A DNA stretch of 63,458 nucleotides from positions 1 to 63,458 of the forward strand of contig NZ_JACJRC010000028.1 of the NCBI RefSeq assembly GCF_014697025.1, read 5' to 3'. The notes beneath the pieces were generated by a model that did not search any database, was not told where the DNA came from, and was given only the letters and a program-made list of their open reading frames with translations. Made by a program: the position numbers and the translations under genes. This DNA is from Alkalinema sp. FACHB-956. Lineage in GTDB: Bacteria; Cyanobacteriota; Cyanobacteriia; Leptolyngbyales; Leptolyngbyaceae. Shown here piece after piece: positions 25,646 through 35,145 of this stretch; the stretch's first letter is position 1, and each line of letters starts with the position of its first letter.

Positions 25646-28600
25646 TCAATTGACCTTGGCTCTGAAACGCACAAAGCCATGGGAATTGGCGGGAGTTCCC
25701 GGTGCAGTTGCATTGGGCAATTCATTATCAGGTGCAGCAAAGCTGGAATTGACAATGTTAACGAGAACAGCGCCCGTCGGATTACCACTGGAGGGGCAGT
25801 AGTTCGGAAGTTGGGCTCCCGGATTTAAAAACTCCGCCCGATCGCTATCTGGAACGTTAGTCAGGTTCAAGAGATTGCCGCCCAAAGATAGTTGAATTCC
25901 TTGCCCTGGGCCAAAGCTATTCGGTTGGAACGTCATGTGGGTAGGAACCAAATCGCAGAAATAGACATTGCGAATTGGAACATCCCCGGCAGACAAGAAG
26001 TAGATGGTATATTCCACATCATCCCCTGACTTCACTAAGCCCGCATCAATTTTGCCAGAGAGGAATGTGCTGATACTGGTGCTGCCATAAGCCGGATCGG
26101 AATTCAATGGAGTCGGCCAATTGGGATGATTATCTTCAGTTTGGCCTATGGAAACAATATCATCATCAAAAAATGTGATGGGAACTCCATTAATTGCGGT
26201 AATGCGTTTAACCAGTAAAAGATTTGCTGTACTGGTTCCCGTGAGGTTAAATGGCATTGTAGAAACGGCGGTATTATTCGATGTTTGCCCCACGTTATCG
26301 ATCGCCTGAAAGGAAAGTGAGACATTGACTACACCCTCGATCGGATCAATTTGGAGCGTATTCAGTTGGGCAACGGGGACGGTAATACCACCACTGGGAA
26401 AGGTTGCAGCGGTGTAGGCAGTATTGTCGATCGTGAGACTGGTCGTATTGGTTGGAAATGCTGTAATTTTATACGCGGCAATACTTCCATCGGAGTCGGT
26501 AGAATCTGTAAACAGAGTAGGCGGAATAGCAACGCTATTGGTATCACCGGGATTAATCTGAATCGGCGCTACTTTGCCAACAGCCATAGGGAGTTGCTCA
26601 ATGCCAAAGTTGATTTGATTGACATCACTAGTATTGACATTAACCGTTAGTTTTCCATCAGAAACAAAATCAACGGTGCCGCTGAAGTTTTCACCCATCA
26701 CCACCCAGTTACTTGGCAGTGTCACCGCAGGAGCAGCAGATCCAGGACTAATAGATTCCGTCGTCAATTGAATTGTATAAATAGAATTCGTGATGACATT
26801 ATTAAACGTATAGGTTCCATCCGCAGCAACTATTGTCGTTGCAACCACCGTATTTGCACTATCCAGCAAGACAGCATTCAACCCCCCTGCGTTGGTTCCC
26901 GTTTCGGTTCCATCCTGAAGTTTACTACCGTTAGCATCATTAAACACCGTACCAGACAACGTGACCGGCGTCGGTAGAAAGGGCAGCGTGGATAGAGCGG
27001 TATTACTCGATTCTTGGCCTGCATTATCGATCGCGGTAAAAGAAAATTCTACATTGACAGCACCGTCGATCGGATCAACCTGAACTGTATTGAGTTTATC
27101 GGAGGACACTGTAACCCCACCTACCGGAAAATTTAGGGCGGTGTAGGCTATTCCATCTATTACCAAACTGGTCAAATTCGTTGGAAAAGCGGTCAGACGA
27201 TAGGCTGCGATCGTACCATCGGGATCCGTAGAATTCGTGAATAACGCAGCAGGAACGATGGTCGTATTAGTACCACCAGGGTTAAAGAGGTTAGCAGCAA
27301 TAGTTCCTACAGCAGTGGGGCGTTGTTCAATCCCAAAGTTGCCCCCCGTAACATTACTGGTTGCGACAGCAATACTCAACTTACTATCGACGATCGCATC
27401 AACTGTCCCGTTCAGATTTTCGCCAGTGCTCAGCCAGTTATTCGGCAAGGTAATGGCGGGTGGTGCAGCCCCGATCGTGGCTGTTGTCGTAGTAATCAGA
27501 ACAGAATAGTCGCTATTGGCAGAGACATTGCTGAAACTATAGGTTCCATCAGTTGCCACTATCGTTGTTGCGATAACCTTATTACTACTATCTATTAAAA
27601 CGGCATTTAATCCACCTGCATTTAATCCAATTTCACTTCCGTTTAAGAGCTTATTGCCATCACCATCATTAAATACCTTTCCAGACACTGTTACCGAGCA
27701 ACTAGGATCACTGCCCGAAATACTGGTGGTCAGGCTGCTAGAGGTAATCGTTTGATTAATCCCCGTCATCCCCGCCGTGGCGTCATTGGATGTGTTATTC
27801 CGAACCAAACCATTAACAATCAAGCCCGCTGCACCACCTGCAACATTTACAGCAGCACCGCCCGTGGTATAGACTGAACCACCCCCGCCCCCGGCCCCAG
27901 GGCCATCGGTTTCAGTTGTGCCATTCTCGTTCAAATCGCCACCGATCCCGCCAGTTGCCACGATCGTCAGGCCAGATGCTGTCCCCGTCTGGGTCGTGAC
28001 TAATACAGTTCCTCCAGCGCCACCACCCCCACCAGCATCGGGTAACGAACCTTGGGGGCTGTCAATCCCATCGGCTCCCCGAGCGGTAATGGTGCCTGCG
28101 CCTGTAATGCTGCCTGCGCGAACCAAGACCATACCCCCGCCGCCGCCACCGGCCCCTGCGGGTCGAGTTTGGTTATTAGTATCCCCTGCGCCGCCGCCAC
28201 CGCCAAATACTAAGCGAGTTGGGTCAACGGGCATGGCTGTCCCGCCGAAGCCTCCCACAGCGGCATCATGGCGAGGGGGAGTCCCATTTCCGGTTTGGGC
28301 ATTGGCGTAGGAACGCCCTCCTAAACCGCCTGCGCCTCCGTTAGCACCGCCCCCGCCCCCTGCGTTATGTTCGTTACCGCCGCCCCCTGCGTTGGCGGGT
28401 GCGCCACGTCCTTCATCGCCGTTGGGATAGCCGGAAGTCAGCAAATCATCGGTAGCAGTGGTGCTGCGAACGTTGAAACTCCCGAAGGGTTGTCGTGCCA
28501 CAAACCGGGGGGTTCCCGCAATGCCTTCCCCTTTGGGGGCATCAATTCCGACGAGAGACCCTTGGCTGGTGGTGCGGAAAGTGGAGGTTGCGCCACTGGT

Positions 28601-29431
28601 TGCGGGGTTGGGGTTGGAACCGCCCCCTCGGAAGCCTAAACCATTGACATCGATCGTGCTGCCTGCGGTAAAGTTCAAGGTACTTTTAACATCGATCGCG
28701 ACAATCCCCCCGGAGCCCCCGTTCCATTGGGCAGCGGTGGTCAAGTTTCCGGTAATGGTTGCACTGCTATATTGCGGGACTCGAACGACCTGGAAAGACC
28801 GTCTTCCTGCCGATCCAGCCGCTGCGGCGGTGCGGTAGGAATAAATGGTTCCTTTGGTTAAGGGAATGGTTCCTCCAGACATTGGCCCTGCCGCCACTGC
28901 GTATTCGTATCTACCTGCATTATTGAGATTGGTATAGCCACTGGCACCTAATGGAGGCGGCACGATCGCAGTATTAGCGTTAACATCTCCAGCAATGCCG
29001 TTACCGTAGGCATCAGTATTACTGGAGTCAATATCTGCATCCTGCATTTGAATAATTAACAGCAAGTCTCCCTTTGCGATCGGGGTAGTATTACCATTAG
29101 GGTTAATGCTGCCTACTGTGACTGAAGTAGAACCCACGGCAACTGTTCCGCTGCCTGGATAATAGCTATTGACAATTCCACTAACTGTAGCCGTACCATC
29201 TTTCCCAGGCACCGCACAAATTCCTGTTTGATTCGCTTGAACGGGCGGTAAAATGATGACGCTTTGAGGTAAGAGCAACGTACTCGCTACGATCGCTCCT
29301 ATCCATCGAACTGAGCTTTGAGGCCATTTGGGAGAAGCAATGGGGTTCTGCGCCACCGTAGCATGGGTAAGATTTGCTTGATGATAAGGTAATTGATTAA
29401 TTGTTTTGAGATTGCGCAGAAAAGGTCGCAT
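25646..29431 (-). CDS. Large exported surface protein, Gly-rich head with SdrD_B-like modules
   Basis: A 1261-residue predicted extracellular protein (ATG at 29431; GTG one codon earlier). Order: a long N-terminus with a signal segment near residues 46-65; a beta-rich region; a Gly-rich head with many GGGG runs (about 300-560); two copies of a roughly 240-residue module (about 580-820 and 822-1065), each an SdrD_B-like domain (VSGKVFND) followed by a second beta domain ending in ...IDNAGQESSNTA; and a C-terminal domain of about 195 residues (LLLVKRITAINGVPITFFDD) ending GFVRFRAKVN. The modules and C-terminus closely match those of the gene at 30002. No sortase signal is seen. Function is unknown, probably a fibre or adhesin. 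Confidence 0.82.
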   Translation of the reverse strand: MRPFLRNLKTINQLPYHQANLTHATVAQNPIASPKWPQSSVRWIGAIVASTLLLPQSVIILPPVQANQTGICAVPGKDGTATVSGIVNSYYPGSGTVAVGSTSVTVGSINPNGNTTPIAKGDLLLIIQMQDADIDSSNTDAYGNGIAGDVNANTAIVPPPLGASGYTNLNNAGRYEYAVAAGPMSGGTIPLTKGTIYSYRTAAAAGSAGRRSFQVVRVPQYSSATITGNLTTAAQWNGGSGGIVAIDVKSTLNFTAGSTIDVNGLGFRGGGSNPNPATSGATSTFRTTSQGSLVGIDAPKGEGIAGTPRFVARQPFGSFNVRSTTATDDLLTSGYPNGDEGRGAPANAGGGGNEHNAGGGGGANGGAGGLGGRSYANAQTGNGTPPRHDAAVGGFGGTAMPVDPTRLVFGGGGGAGDTNNQTRPAGAGGGGGGMVLVRAGSITGAGTITARGADGIDSPQGSLPDAGGGGGAGGTVLVTTQTGTASGLTIVATGGIGGDLNENGTTETDGPGAGGGGGSVYTTGGAAVNVAGGAAGLIVNGLVRNNTSNDATAGMTGINQTITSSSLTTSISGSDPSCSVTVSGKVFNDGDGNKLLNGSEIGLNAGGLNAVLIDSSNKVIATTIVATDGTYSFSNVSANSDYSVLITTTTATIGAAPPAITLPNNWLSTGENLNGTVDAIVDSKLSIAVATSNVTGGNFGIEQRPTAVGTIAANLFNPGGTNTTIVPAALFTNSTDPDGTIAAYRLTAFPTNLTSLVIDGIAYTALNFPVGGVTVSSDKLNTVQVDPIDGAVNVEFSFTAIDNAGQESSNTALSTLPFLPTPVTLSGTVFNDANGSKLQDGTETGTNAGGLNAVLLDSANTVVATTIVAADGTYTFNNVITNSIYTIQLTTESISPGSAAPAVTLPSNWVVMGENFSGTVDFVSDGKLTVNVNTSDVNQINFGIEQLPMAVGKVAPIQINPGDTNSVAIPPTLFTDSTDSDGSIAAYKITAFPTNTTSLTIDNTAYTAATFPSGGITVPVAQLNTLQIDPIEGVVNVSLSFQAIDNVGQTSNNTAVSTMPFNLTGTSTANLLLVKRITAINGVPITFFDDDIVSIGQTEDNHPNWPTPLNSDPAYGSTSISTFLSGKIDAGLVKSGDDVEYTIYFLSAGDVPIRNVYFCDLVPTHMTFQPNSFGPGQGIQLSLGGNLLNLTNVPDSDRAEFLNPGAQLPNYCPSSGNPTGAVLVNIVNSSFAAPDNELPNATAPGTPANSHGFVRFRAKVN

Positions 29432-30001
29432 CACAGGTACCCTGAGAAAACAAGACAGACAGATAGATAGATCGACACGCTAATTCAGACCTAGTTTTAG
29501 AACTTCAAGAGTGAAAAATATCAGGAATGATTTTGTAAGAGAAACTAATAATTAAGGAACATTAGTCTTCCATAAAAACTGATGAACATGCCCAATGAGT
29601 ACTCTGCGATCGCAAGTACTGCCATAAATAGCTCAGGGCATTTTTTTGGTAATATTGACAGTTATTTTGGAATTTACCTTGATAGTTGGCGTAAATTACC
29701 TGTTATTCAGAAATGACAACATAGCGTCATCGGAGGTGATCCAATGTTGCGACGACAGATGACGAAAGATCTAAGAAAAAGGAATTGAAAGAAAGCCGGA
29801 AGGACAGTTATTTAATCTTTTCTAAATCTGTGCAGTGAAACCGGACTGTCTTTTTGATTTTTTCTAAATTTTCAATAATCCAATGTCTTTTTGGATTGGG
29901 AATACACTCTTTTGTGGAAATTACGTACAAAAAAAGCGGGAGCAATCAGGCATCCCGCAAAAATTTATGAGACTCAGCGCAAGCTCTCTCTAGGAATCGG
30001 T
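29432..30001. other. Spacer between the two stalk-protein genes
   Basis: About 570 AT-rich bases without a gene. It contains the terminator of the upstream gene (29929-29958) and presumably a promoter for the gene ending at 25646. I see no operator motif that I can name. Confidence 0.5.
29929..29958 (-). terminator. Rho-independent terminator after the stalk-protein gene at 30002
   Basis: On the minus strand GCGGGA and TCCCGC form a stem with an 11-base loop followed by TTTTTTT. It lies 43 bases after the stop codon. It suggests that the last gene of the locus (25646-29431) has its own promoter. Confidence 0.75.
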
Positions 30002-33000
30002 TTAGTTGACTTTGGCCTTGAAGCGTACAAACCCGTAGGAATAGCTGGGGGTGCCGGGAGCTGTTGCGTTGGGCAATTCGTTGTCTGGCGCAGCAAAGCT
30101 GGAATTGACAATGTTGACTAGGACGGCTCCGGTGGGGTTGCTGGCGGAGGGGCAGTAGGTGGGGAGTTTAGCCCCAGGATTGAGAAACTGTGCCCGATCG
30201 CTGTCTGGAACGTTGGTTAGATTCAAGAAACTACCACCTAAGGACAGTTGGATGCCTTGCCCTGGGCCAAAGCTATTGGGTTGGAAGGTGGTATTGGTGG
30301 GGACTAGGTCGCAGAAGTTCACGTTTTTCAGGGGGACATTGCCTGCTGAGAGGAAGTAAATCGTGTATTCCAAGTCGTCCCCAGATTTCACCATACCTGC
30401 ATCAATTTTTCCGGATAGGAAGCTGCTGATGCTGGTACTCCCTAAGCTACCATTGGCATTTAACGGAGTCGGCCAGTAGGGATGATTGTCGTCATCTTTC
30501 TTGGCGGAGGTGGTGTCATCATCAAAGAAGTTGATGGATGTTCCGTTAATTGCGGTAATCCGTTTCACGAGTAGGAGGTTAGGGTTATTAACCACAGCTG
30601 CCGTGAAGGGTAACGTTGCAGTGGCAGTATTGCTGGATTCTTGACCTGCGTTGTCGATCGCTTTAAAGGAAATCCCGACACTCACTGCACCGTCGATCGG
30701 ATCAACTTGAATTGTATTTAACTTCGCAACTGGGACTGTTACTCCACCAGCGGGGAAAGTCCCTGAAGTGTAAGTTACACCGTCGATCGTAATACTGGTG
30801 GTGTTGGTGGGGAATGCTGTGATCTTATAGGACGCAACAGTACCATCAGGATCCGTTGAGCCGGTGAACACTGTACTAGGAACAGACACATTGGTTGTCC
30901 CCCCCGGATTGGTTTGGCTAGCAGCAGTACCACCCACGGCGGTTGGTAGTTGCTCAATCCCAAAGTTCACACCGGTTAGATTACTCGTTGCAACAGTAAT
31001 ACTGAGCTTACTATCTACCGTTCCATCAATCGTTCCACTCAAATTCTCACCAGTACTCACCCAGTTACTAGGTAAAGTGATAGCAGGGGGTGCAGAACCA
31101 ACCGTAGCTGTTGCAGTCGTAATTTGAACCGTATAACTTGCATTTGCAGGGACACTGTTGAAGGTATAGGTACCATTAGCCGCCACAGCCGTTGTTGCAA
31201 CAACTTGATTGCTACCATTAACCAACACTGCATTCAAACCACCGCCATTCGTACCAATCTCAGCCCCATTGAGTAGCTTGCTACCATCCGCATCATCGAA
31301 TACCGTACCAGACACCGTGACATTGCCTGCGGTAAAGGGTAACGTCGAAATCGCAGTATTACTGGATTCTTGACCCGCATTGTCGATCGCTTTAAAGGAA
31401 ATCCCGACACTCACTGCACCATCGATCGGATCAACAACCATCCCGGCTAACTGCGCAGTCGTGACCGTCACCCCCCCAGCAGGGAAAGAGGCAGAGGTGT
31501 AGTTGGTACCGTTAATCGTGATGCTAGTAGCATTGGTGGGGAATGCTGTGATCTTATAGGACGCAACGGTGCCATCGGGATCTGTTGAGCCTGTGAAGAG
31601 GGTACTGGGAACAGAGACACTTGTGGTTCCACCCGGATTGGTTTGGCTAGTCGCTGTAGCACCTACTGCGGTCGGCAGTTGCTCAATCCCGAAGTTGACA
31701 CCAGTTACATCATTTGTTGTCACTGCAACTGCAAGTTTACTATCTACCGTACCGTCAACTGTGCCATTCATGTTTTCACCCGTACTCACCCAGTTACTCG
31801 GTAAAGTAACAACGGGGGGAGCAGATCCAATGGTTGCATTGGCAGTCGTAATTTGAACTGTGTAATTCGCATTGACAGCAACATTACTAAAACTATATGT
31901 TCCATTAGTAGCAACAGCTGTCGTTGCTACAACTTGGTTGTTACTGTTAACTAAGACTGCATTCAGGCCACCAGCATTTGTCCCAGCTTCAGCACCATTT
32001 AGAACCTTACTACCATCTGAGTCATCAAATACATTTCCAGACAGCGTGACGACGGGATAAGTAATTGTTGTAGCATCATTTACAGCAACTGTATTAGGAT
32101 CATCAGAGACAACTCCAGGAACTAAGTTTCCCAAATAAAATACTGTCCCTTGGTTCACAATACTTGCAGGGGGATTAACTGCATTTAAGCTCACCCGATA
32201 TTTGAGTGTTACTTGATAGCCAACACCTATGCCAACAACACCATTTATCAAACCAGGAGAATTAATATTTCTCGCAGTTTGGAAGGGGAAAGTACCACCA
32301 CTACCGTCAGTCACAGCAGTACTATTCATTTGAGTGCTACCAGTCACATAGGTTGCACCTGCTGGAATGGCATCAGAAAAGGTTGCATTCGTAGCAGGCA
32401 CGGTTCCTGTATTGGTAATTGTAACCGTGTACTCAACTACATCACCAGGCAGAATTGTACTTCCTGCACTACCCCCAACTTTAGCATAGCTCTTTAAAAC
32501 TGTTAGGTTTGGTGTAGGTTGAGCACAACTCCCAAAATCACTCCCTACAATACCAGACCCTAAAGATGAACTACCAACCGAAGTTGCAGTACCTGTATTA
32601 GTATTAATCGAAAAAACAGTATTGGTCGAACTACTATATGCAAACAGCTTACCACCAGAGCCAAAAGCAACGCTATTAAAGGTAGCTCCTGTCGTGGTTG
32701 ATAGTAAATATGCTGTTCGGGTATTTATATCAACAGTATATAAGTTAGCATCATTAAATAAGTAAAGAACTCCATTCCCATCAAACGCCATATCACCATT
32801 ACCTGCAAGCGATAACGGTTGATTAGCACTGTCCTTCAGCGTGATCATTGAACCAAGTTGTGAGCCATCAATGGGATTAACTTCATAAATCCCTCCTGCA
32901 TTAGTGGCCACATAAAGTTTCCCATTTGGTGCAAATGCTGCACGGATTGTTACTTCTCCTGCCGGAATTGTAAAACTTCCAGATAGGGTGGTGTTGGTAT

Positions 33001-33379
33001 TTGTGCTTGGATCCCACACATAGGTTTTAATAGTGCCGCTCCTTGACACATAAAACATCTTCCCAGTACTGGGCTGAACAGCATTAGCCGCACTAAGAAT
33101 TCCGCTAGTAACCGTCCCTACTTGAGTATAAGCACCCGTGGTTTGATTTAAAGTATGAATCCTACTAGTGGTATTGCTATCTAATGCGTAAACCGTAGAG
33201 CAATAGGCAGGTTCTGCATGAACTTTTGGAGTTGCAATGATATAGTTTGCTGCAACTACACTCAATACACCTATCGCTCTACATGTGAAAGTACTAAATG
33301 ACCTCAATGATGGAGATAATCCAATCATTGATTGCGGTTTTACTTGTACAGATTGCAAAGAAGGCAACGAAAATTTCAT
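30002..33379 (-). CDS. Large exported surface protein, propeller-like head with DUF11 and SdrD_B-like modules
   Basis: A 1125-residue predicted extracellular protein. Order: signal segment (hydrophobic about 35-48, cleavage near HAEPAYC); a beta-propeller-like head (about 56-285, similar to DUF6923, starting STVYALDSNTTSRIHTL); a DUF11 domain (about 290-430, GDVVEYTVTITNTGTVPATN); two near-identical modules (about 443-683 and 686-925) of SdrD_B-like plus second beta domain; and a C-terminal domain (about 930-1125) ending GFVRFKAKVN. The modules and C-terminus match the protein ending at 25646; the head does not. No cell-wall anchor is seen. Surface location is inferred. Confidence 0.83.
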   Translation of the reverse strand: MKFSLPSLQSVQVKPQSMIGLSPSLRSFSTFTCRAIGVLSVVAANYIIATPKVHAEPAYCSTVYALDSNTTSRIHTLNQTTGAYTQVGTVTSGILSAANAVQPSTGKMFYVSRSGTIKTYVWDPSTNTNTTLSGSFTIPAGEVTIRAAFAPNGKLYVATNAGGIYEVNPIDGSQLGSMITLKDSANQPLSLAGNGDMAFDGNGVLYLFNDANLYTVDINTRTAYLLSTTTGATFNSVAFGSGGKLFAYSSSTNTVFSINTNTGTATSVGSSSLGSGIVGSDFGSCAQPTPNLTVLKSYAKVGGSAGSTILPGDVVEYTVTITNTGTVPATNATFSDAIPAGATYVTGSTQMNSTAVTDGSGGTFPFQTARNINSPGLINGVVGIGVGYQVTLKYRVSLNAVNPPASIVNQGTVFYLGNLVPGVVSDDPNTVAVNDATTITYPVVTLSGNVFDDSDGSKVLNGAEAGTNAGGLNAVLVNSNNQVVATTAVATNGTYSFSNVAVNANYTVQITTANATIGSAPPVVTLPSNWVSTGENMNGTVDGTVDSKLAVAVTTNDVTGVNFGIEQLPTAVGATATSQTNPGGTTSVSVPSTLFTGSTDPDGTVASYKITAFPTNATSITINGTNYTSASFPAGGVTVTTAQLAGMVVDPIDGAVSVGISFKAIDNAGQESSNTAISTLPFTAGNVTVSGTVFDDADGSKLLNGAEIGTNGGGLNAVLVNGSNQVVATTAVAANGTYTFNSVPANASYTVQITTATATVGSAPPAITLPSNWVSTGENLSGTIDGTVDSKLSITVATSNLTGVNFGIEQLPTAVGGTAASQTNPGGTTNVSVPSTVFTGSTDPDGTVASYKITAFPTNTTSITIDGVTYTSGTFPAGGVTVPVAKLNTIQVDPIDGAVSVGISFKAIDNAGQESSNTATATLPFTAAVVNNPNLLLVKRITAINGTSINFFDDDTTSAKKDDDNHPYWPTPLNANGSLGSTSISSFLSGKIDAGMVKSGDDLEYTIYFLSAGNVPLKNVNFCDLVPTNTTFQPNSFGPGQGIQLSLGGSFLNLTNVPDSDRAQFLNPGAKLPTYCPSASNPTGAVLVNIVNSSFAAPDNELPNATAPGTPSYSYGFVRFKAKVN

Positions 33380-33481
33380 AGCTAAAGTCCTGAAGTAAAG
33401 AAGAAAGTCCTGAGGGCTAACGAACTAACAAGGTAAAGTTCCGTGGTATCTCGGAACCCAACACATAGCTAGAAACTACTC

Positions 33482-35041
33482 TTAGTTATCACTACCCATC
33501 GATCGCACCACTGCACTCCGAGATGCCTCCGAGGTACCATAATCCGAATGGGTTGCCACTGCACTCAACCGATCGCCATTTTGCAACTGCTCCAAACGGG
33601 TGACAAACTTGCCACTACCATCCGCTTTAGCTGTCGCCACAACGTCCGTGATGAACTCCCGGCCATCCTCTAGCAACTGCACACGATAAATTTCAATCTC
33701 TGCATTGGGAACTGCACTGCCCACTAATTCTACAGACCCATCCAGCAAACTGATCAAAAATTCTGGACTGATCAACTGCGGTGCATCCATTCCTCGGTTC
33801 GCACTGTGCGATCGACTGGGGTAAGCACTCATGGGCAAATTCCGGCCATCACCATTCTGATAATCCGATGTGCCCGTCCCATAGCGTGTCACCAAATCCA
33901 GACTCAGCCCCTGCAAACTGCCAAACTGGTTATTCACCACCTGATTGCGCACCGTTTCCGGATAGGCCGCCATCACCACCCCTGCGCCCACCTGCTCTAG
34001 GATGCGATTCCCCACAATCCGGTGATCGTTCCCCATCAAATAGATCGCAGCTTGACGAACCTTCCTCCCGTTGCCCTTCAGGGTATTCTCACGAACCTCG
34101 ATCGCGCCTTCAGACTTAAACAAATAAATCCCACTGCCGCCATTGTCCAAAACTTGATTACCAATCACCTGGCTATTAGCAATTTTCCCCTCCAGCCGAA
34201 TTCCATCTGGCATCCCCTGCAATCCATTTTGATTAATCTCATTGTTCTCAATAACGAGATTAATCGCCATCACACCCGTGATAATCCCGCTTCCCTGATT
34301 CTGGAAAATTCGATTATTCTTAACGGTTGTTCCTACACTATTCCAAACGTAAACCCCAAAACTGGACGGCAATGCCCGATCGTCCTTCGCAACCGTCCCC
34401 AACACATTCTGCTCAATCACCACATCCTTGGGAGCCGCATCTCGATCGATCGTCACCTCCGGCACCTGCTCCCGATTCCCGATCGTGATATTGCCCGATG
34501 GCTCAAGGTAATCCTGACGATCGTGCTGCCGAAACCCAGCCATCTGCAAACCGCGCACCGTCACCCCATCCGCCAAAATCGACAATCCACGGGGAATATT
34601 CACCCCTGACGCGGGTTGAATGGCAACAATGGGCGTTCCTGGTTGATACTCCGGTTGACTCGTACCATCGATCGTCATCCCTACAGCCATCAACGACGGT
34701 AAAGGTTGGGTCAGTAAAATTTGGGTCTGATTCTCGGGTAAAGCAAACTGGATGATCGATCGGTTTTGCCCACCATAGGTCTCCCCCGGATTCACCATCA
34801 CCGGACGGCTCACCTGCTTCTTTTCAGCGGGAGTCAACTGGGCCATGGACAATGTTCCATTGACCAACGCGATCGCTTCCCGCAACGTGATAACATCATC
34901 CGGCTGAACGGTATCTTGATTGCTATTCACAACCACCCGAAGCGCACTTCCCGCAAAAGCAGGTGAACTTAAGCTCCCAGCAATTCCTAACATTCCCGCC
35001 GTCAAGAAAGCAGAACGGAGCCAACGATCATTGCGATTCAT
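33482..35041 (-). CDS. Exported right-handed parallel beta-helix protein
   Basis: A 519-residue exported protein. The signal peptide (about 1-30, ending SSPAFAG) is followed by a CSLREA-like start (VVVNSNQDTV...ITLREAIALVNG). A long parallel beta-helix follows (about 150-400), marked by repeated short strands with Asn ladders such as NNRIFQNQGSGI and NNEINQNGLQG. The last 105 residues form a beta domain (ELVGSAVPNAEIEIYRVQ) like the bacterial Ig-like domains of surface proteins. Beta-helix proteins bind or cleave polysaccharides, but no catalytic residues can be assigned. It sits 102 bases upstream of the stalk gene and 100 downstream of the barrel gene in an apparent operon. Confidence 0.85.
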   Translation of the reverse strand: MNRNDRWLRSAFLTAGMLGIAGSLSSPAFAGSALRVVVNSNQDTVQPDDVITLREAIALVNGTLSMAQLTPAEKKQVSRPVMVNPGETYGGQNRSIIQFALPENQTQILLTQPLPSLMAVGMTIDGTSQPEYQPGTPIVAIQPASGVNIPRGLSILADGVTVRGLQMAGFRQHDRQDYLEPSGNITIGNREQVPEVTIDRDAAPKDVVIEQNVLGTVAKDDRALPSSFGVYVWNSVGTTVKNNRIFQNQGSGIITGVMAINLVIENNEINQNGLQGMPDGIRLEGKIANSQVIGNQVLDNGGSGIYLFKSEGAIEVRENTLKGNGRKVRQAAIYLMGNDHRIVGNRILEQVGAGVVMAAYPETVRNQVVNNQFGSLQGLSLDLVTRYGTGTSDYQNGDGRNLPMSAYPSRSHSANRGMDAPQLISPEFLISLLDGSVELVGSAVPNAEIEIYRVQLLEDGREFITDVVATAKADGSGKFVTRLEQLQNGDRLSAVATHSDYGTSEASRSAVVRSMGSDN

Positions 35042-35082
35042 AATAACCTGTGCAGTAGGGGGACTAGGGTGTGCAAAAGATC

Positions 35083-35145
35083 AAGGTTTTGGACAAGGTT
35101 TTGGACAATTGAGCGAACTACTGAGCAAACTACTAAGCAGACTAT
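35083..35145. repeat. Two adjacent 12-bp tandem arrays
   Basis: aaggttttggac is present twice at 35083-35106, followed directly by three 12-bp units of the form tgagcaaactac at 35110-35145. The second array runs onto the stop codon of the barrel gene (35142). Both lie in the 100-base spacer before the beta-helix gene. Confidence 0.85.

Noticed and set aside
27900-28900. Plus-strand ORFs inside the Gly-rich coding region
   Set aside because: Pro/Ala-rich frames are the expected antisense shadow of Gly/Ala-rich coding sequence.
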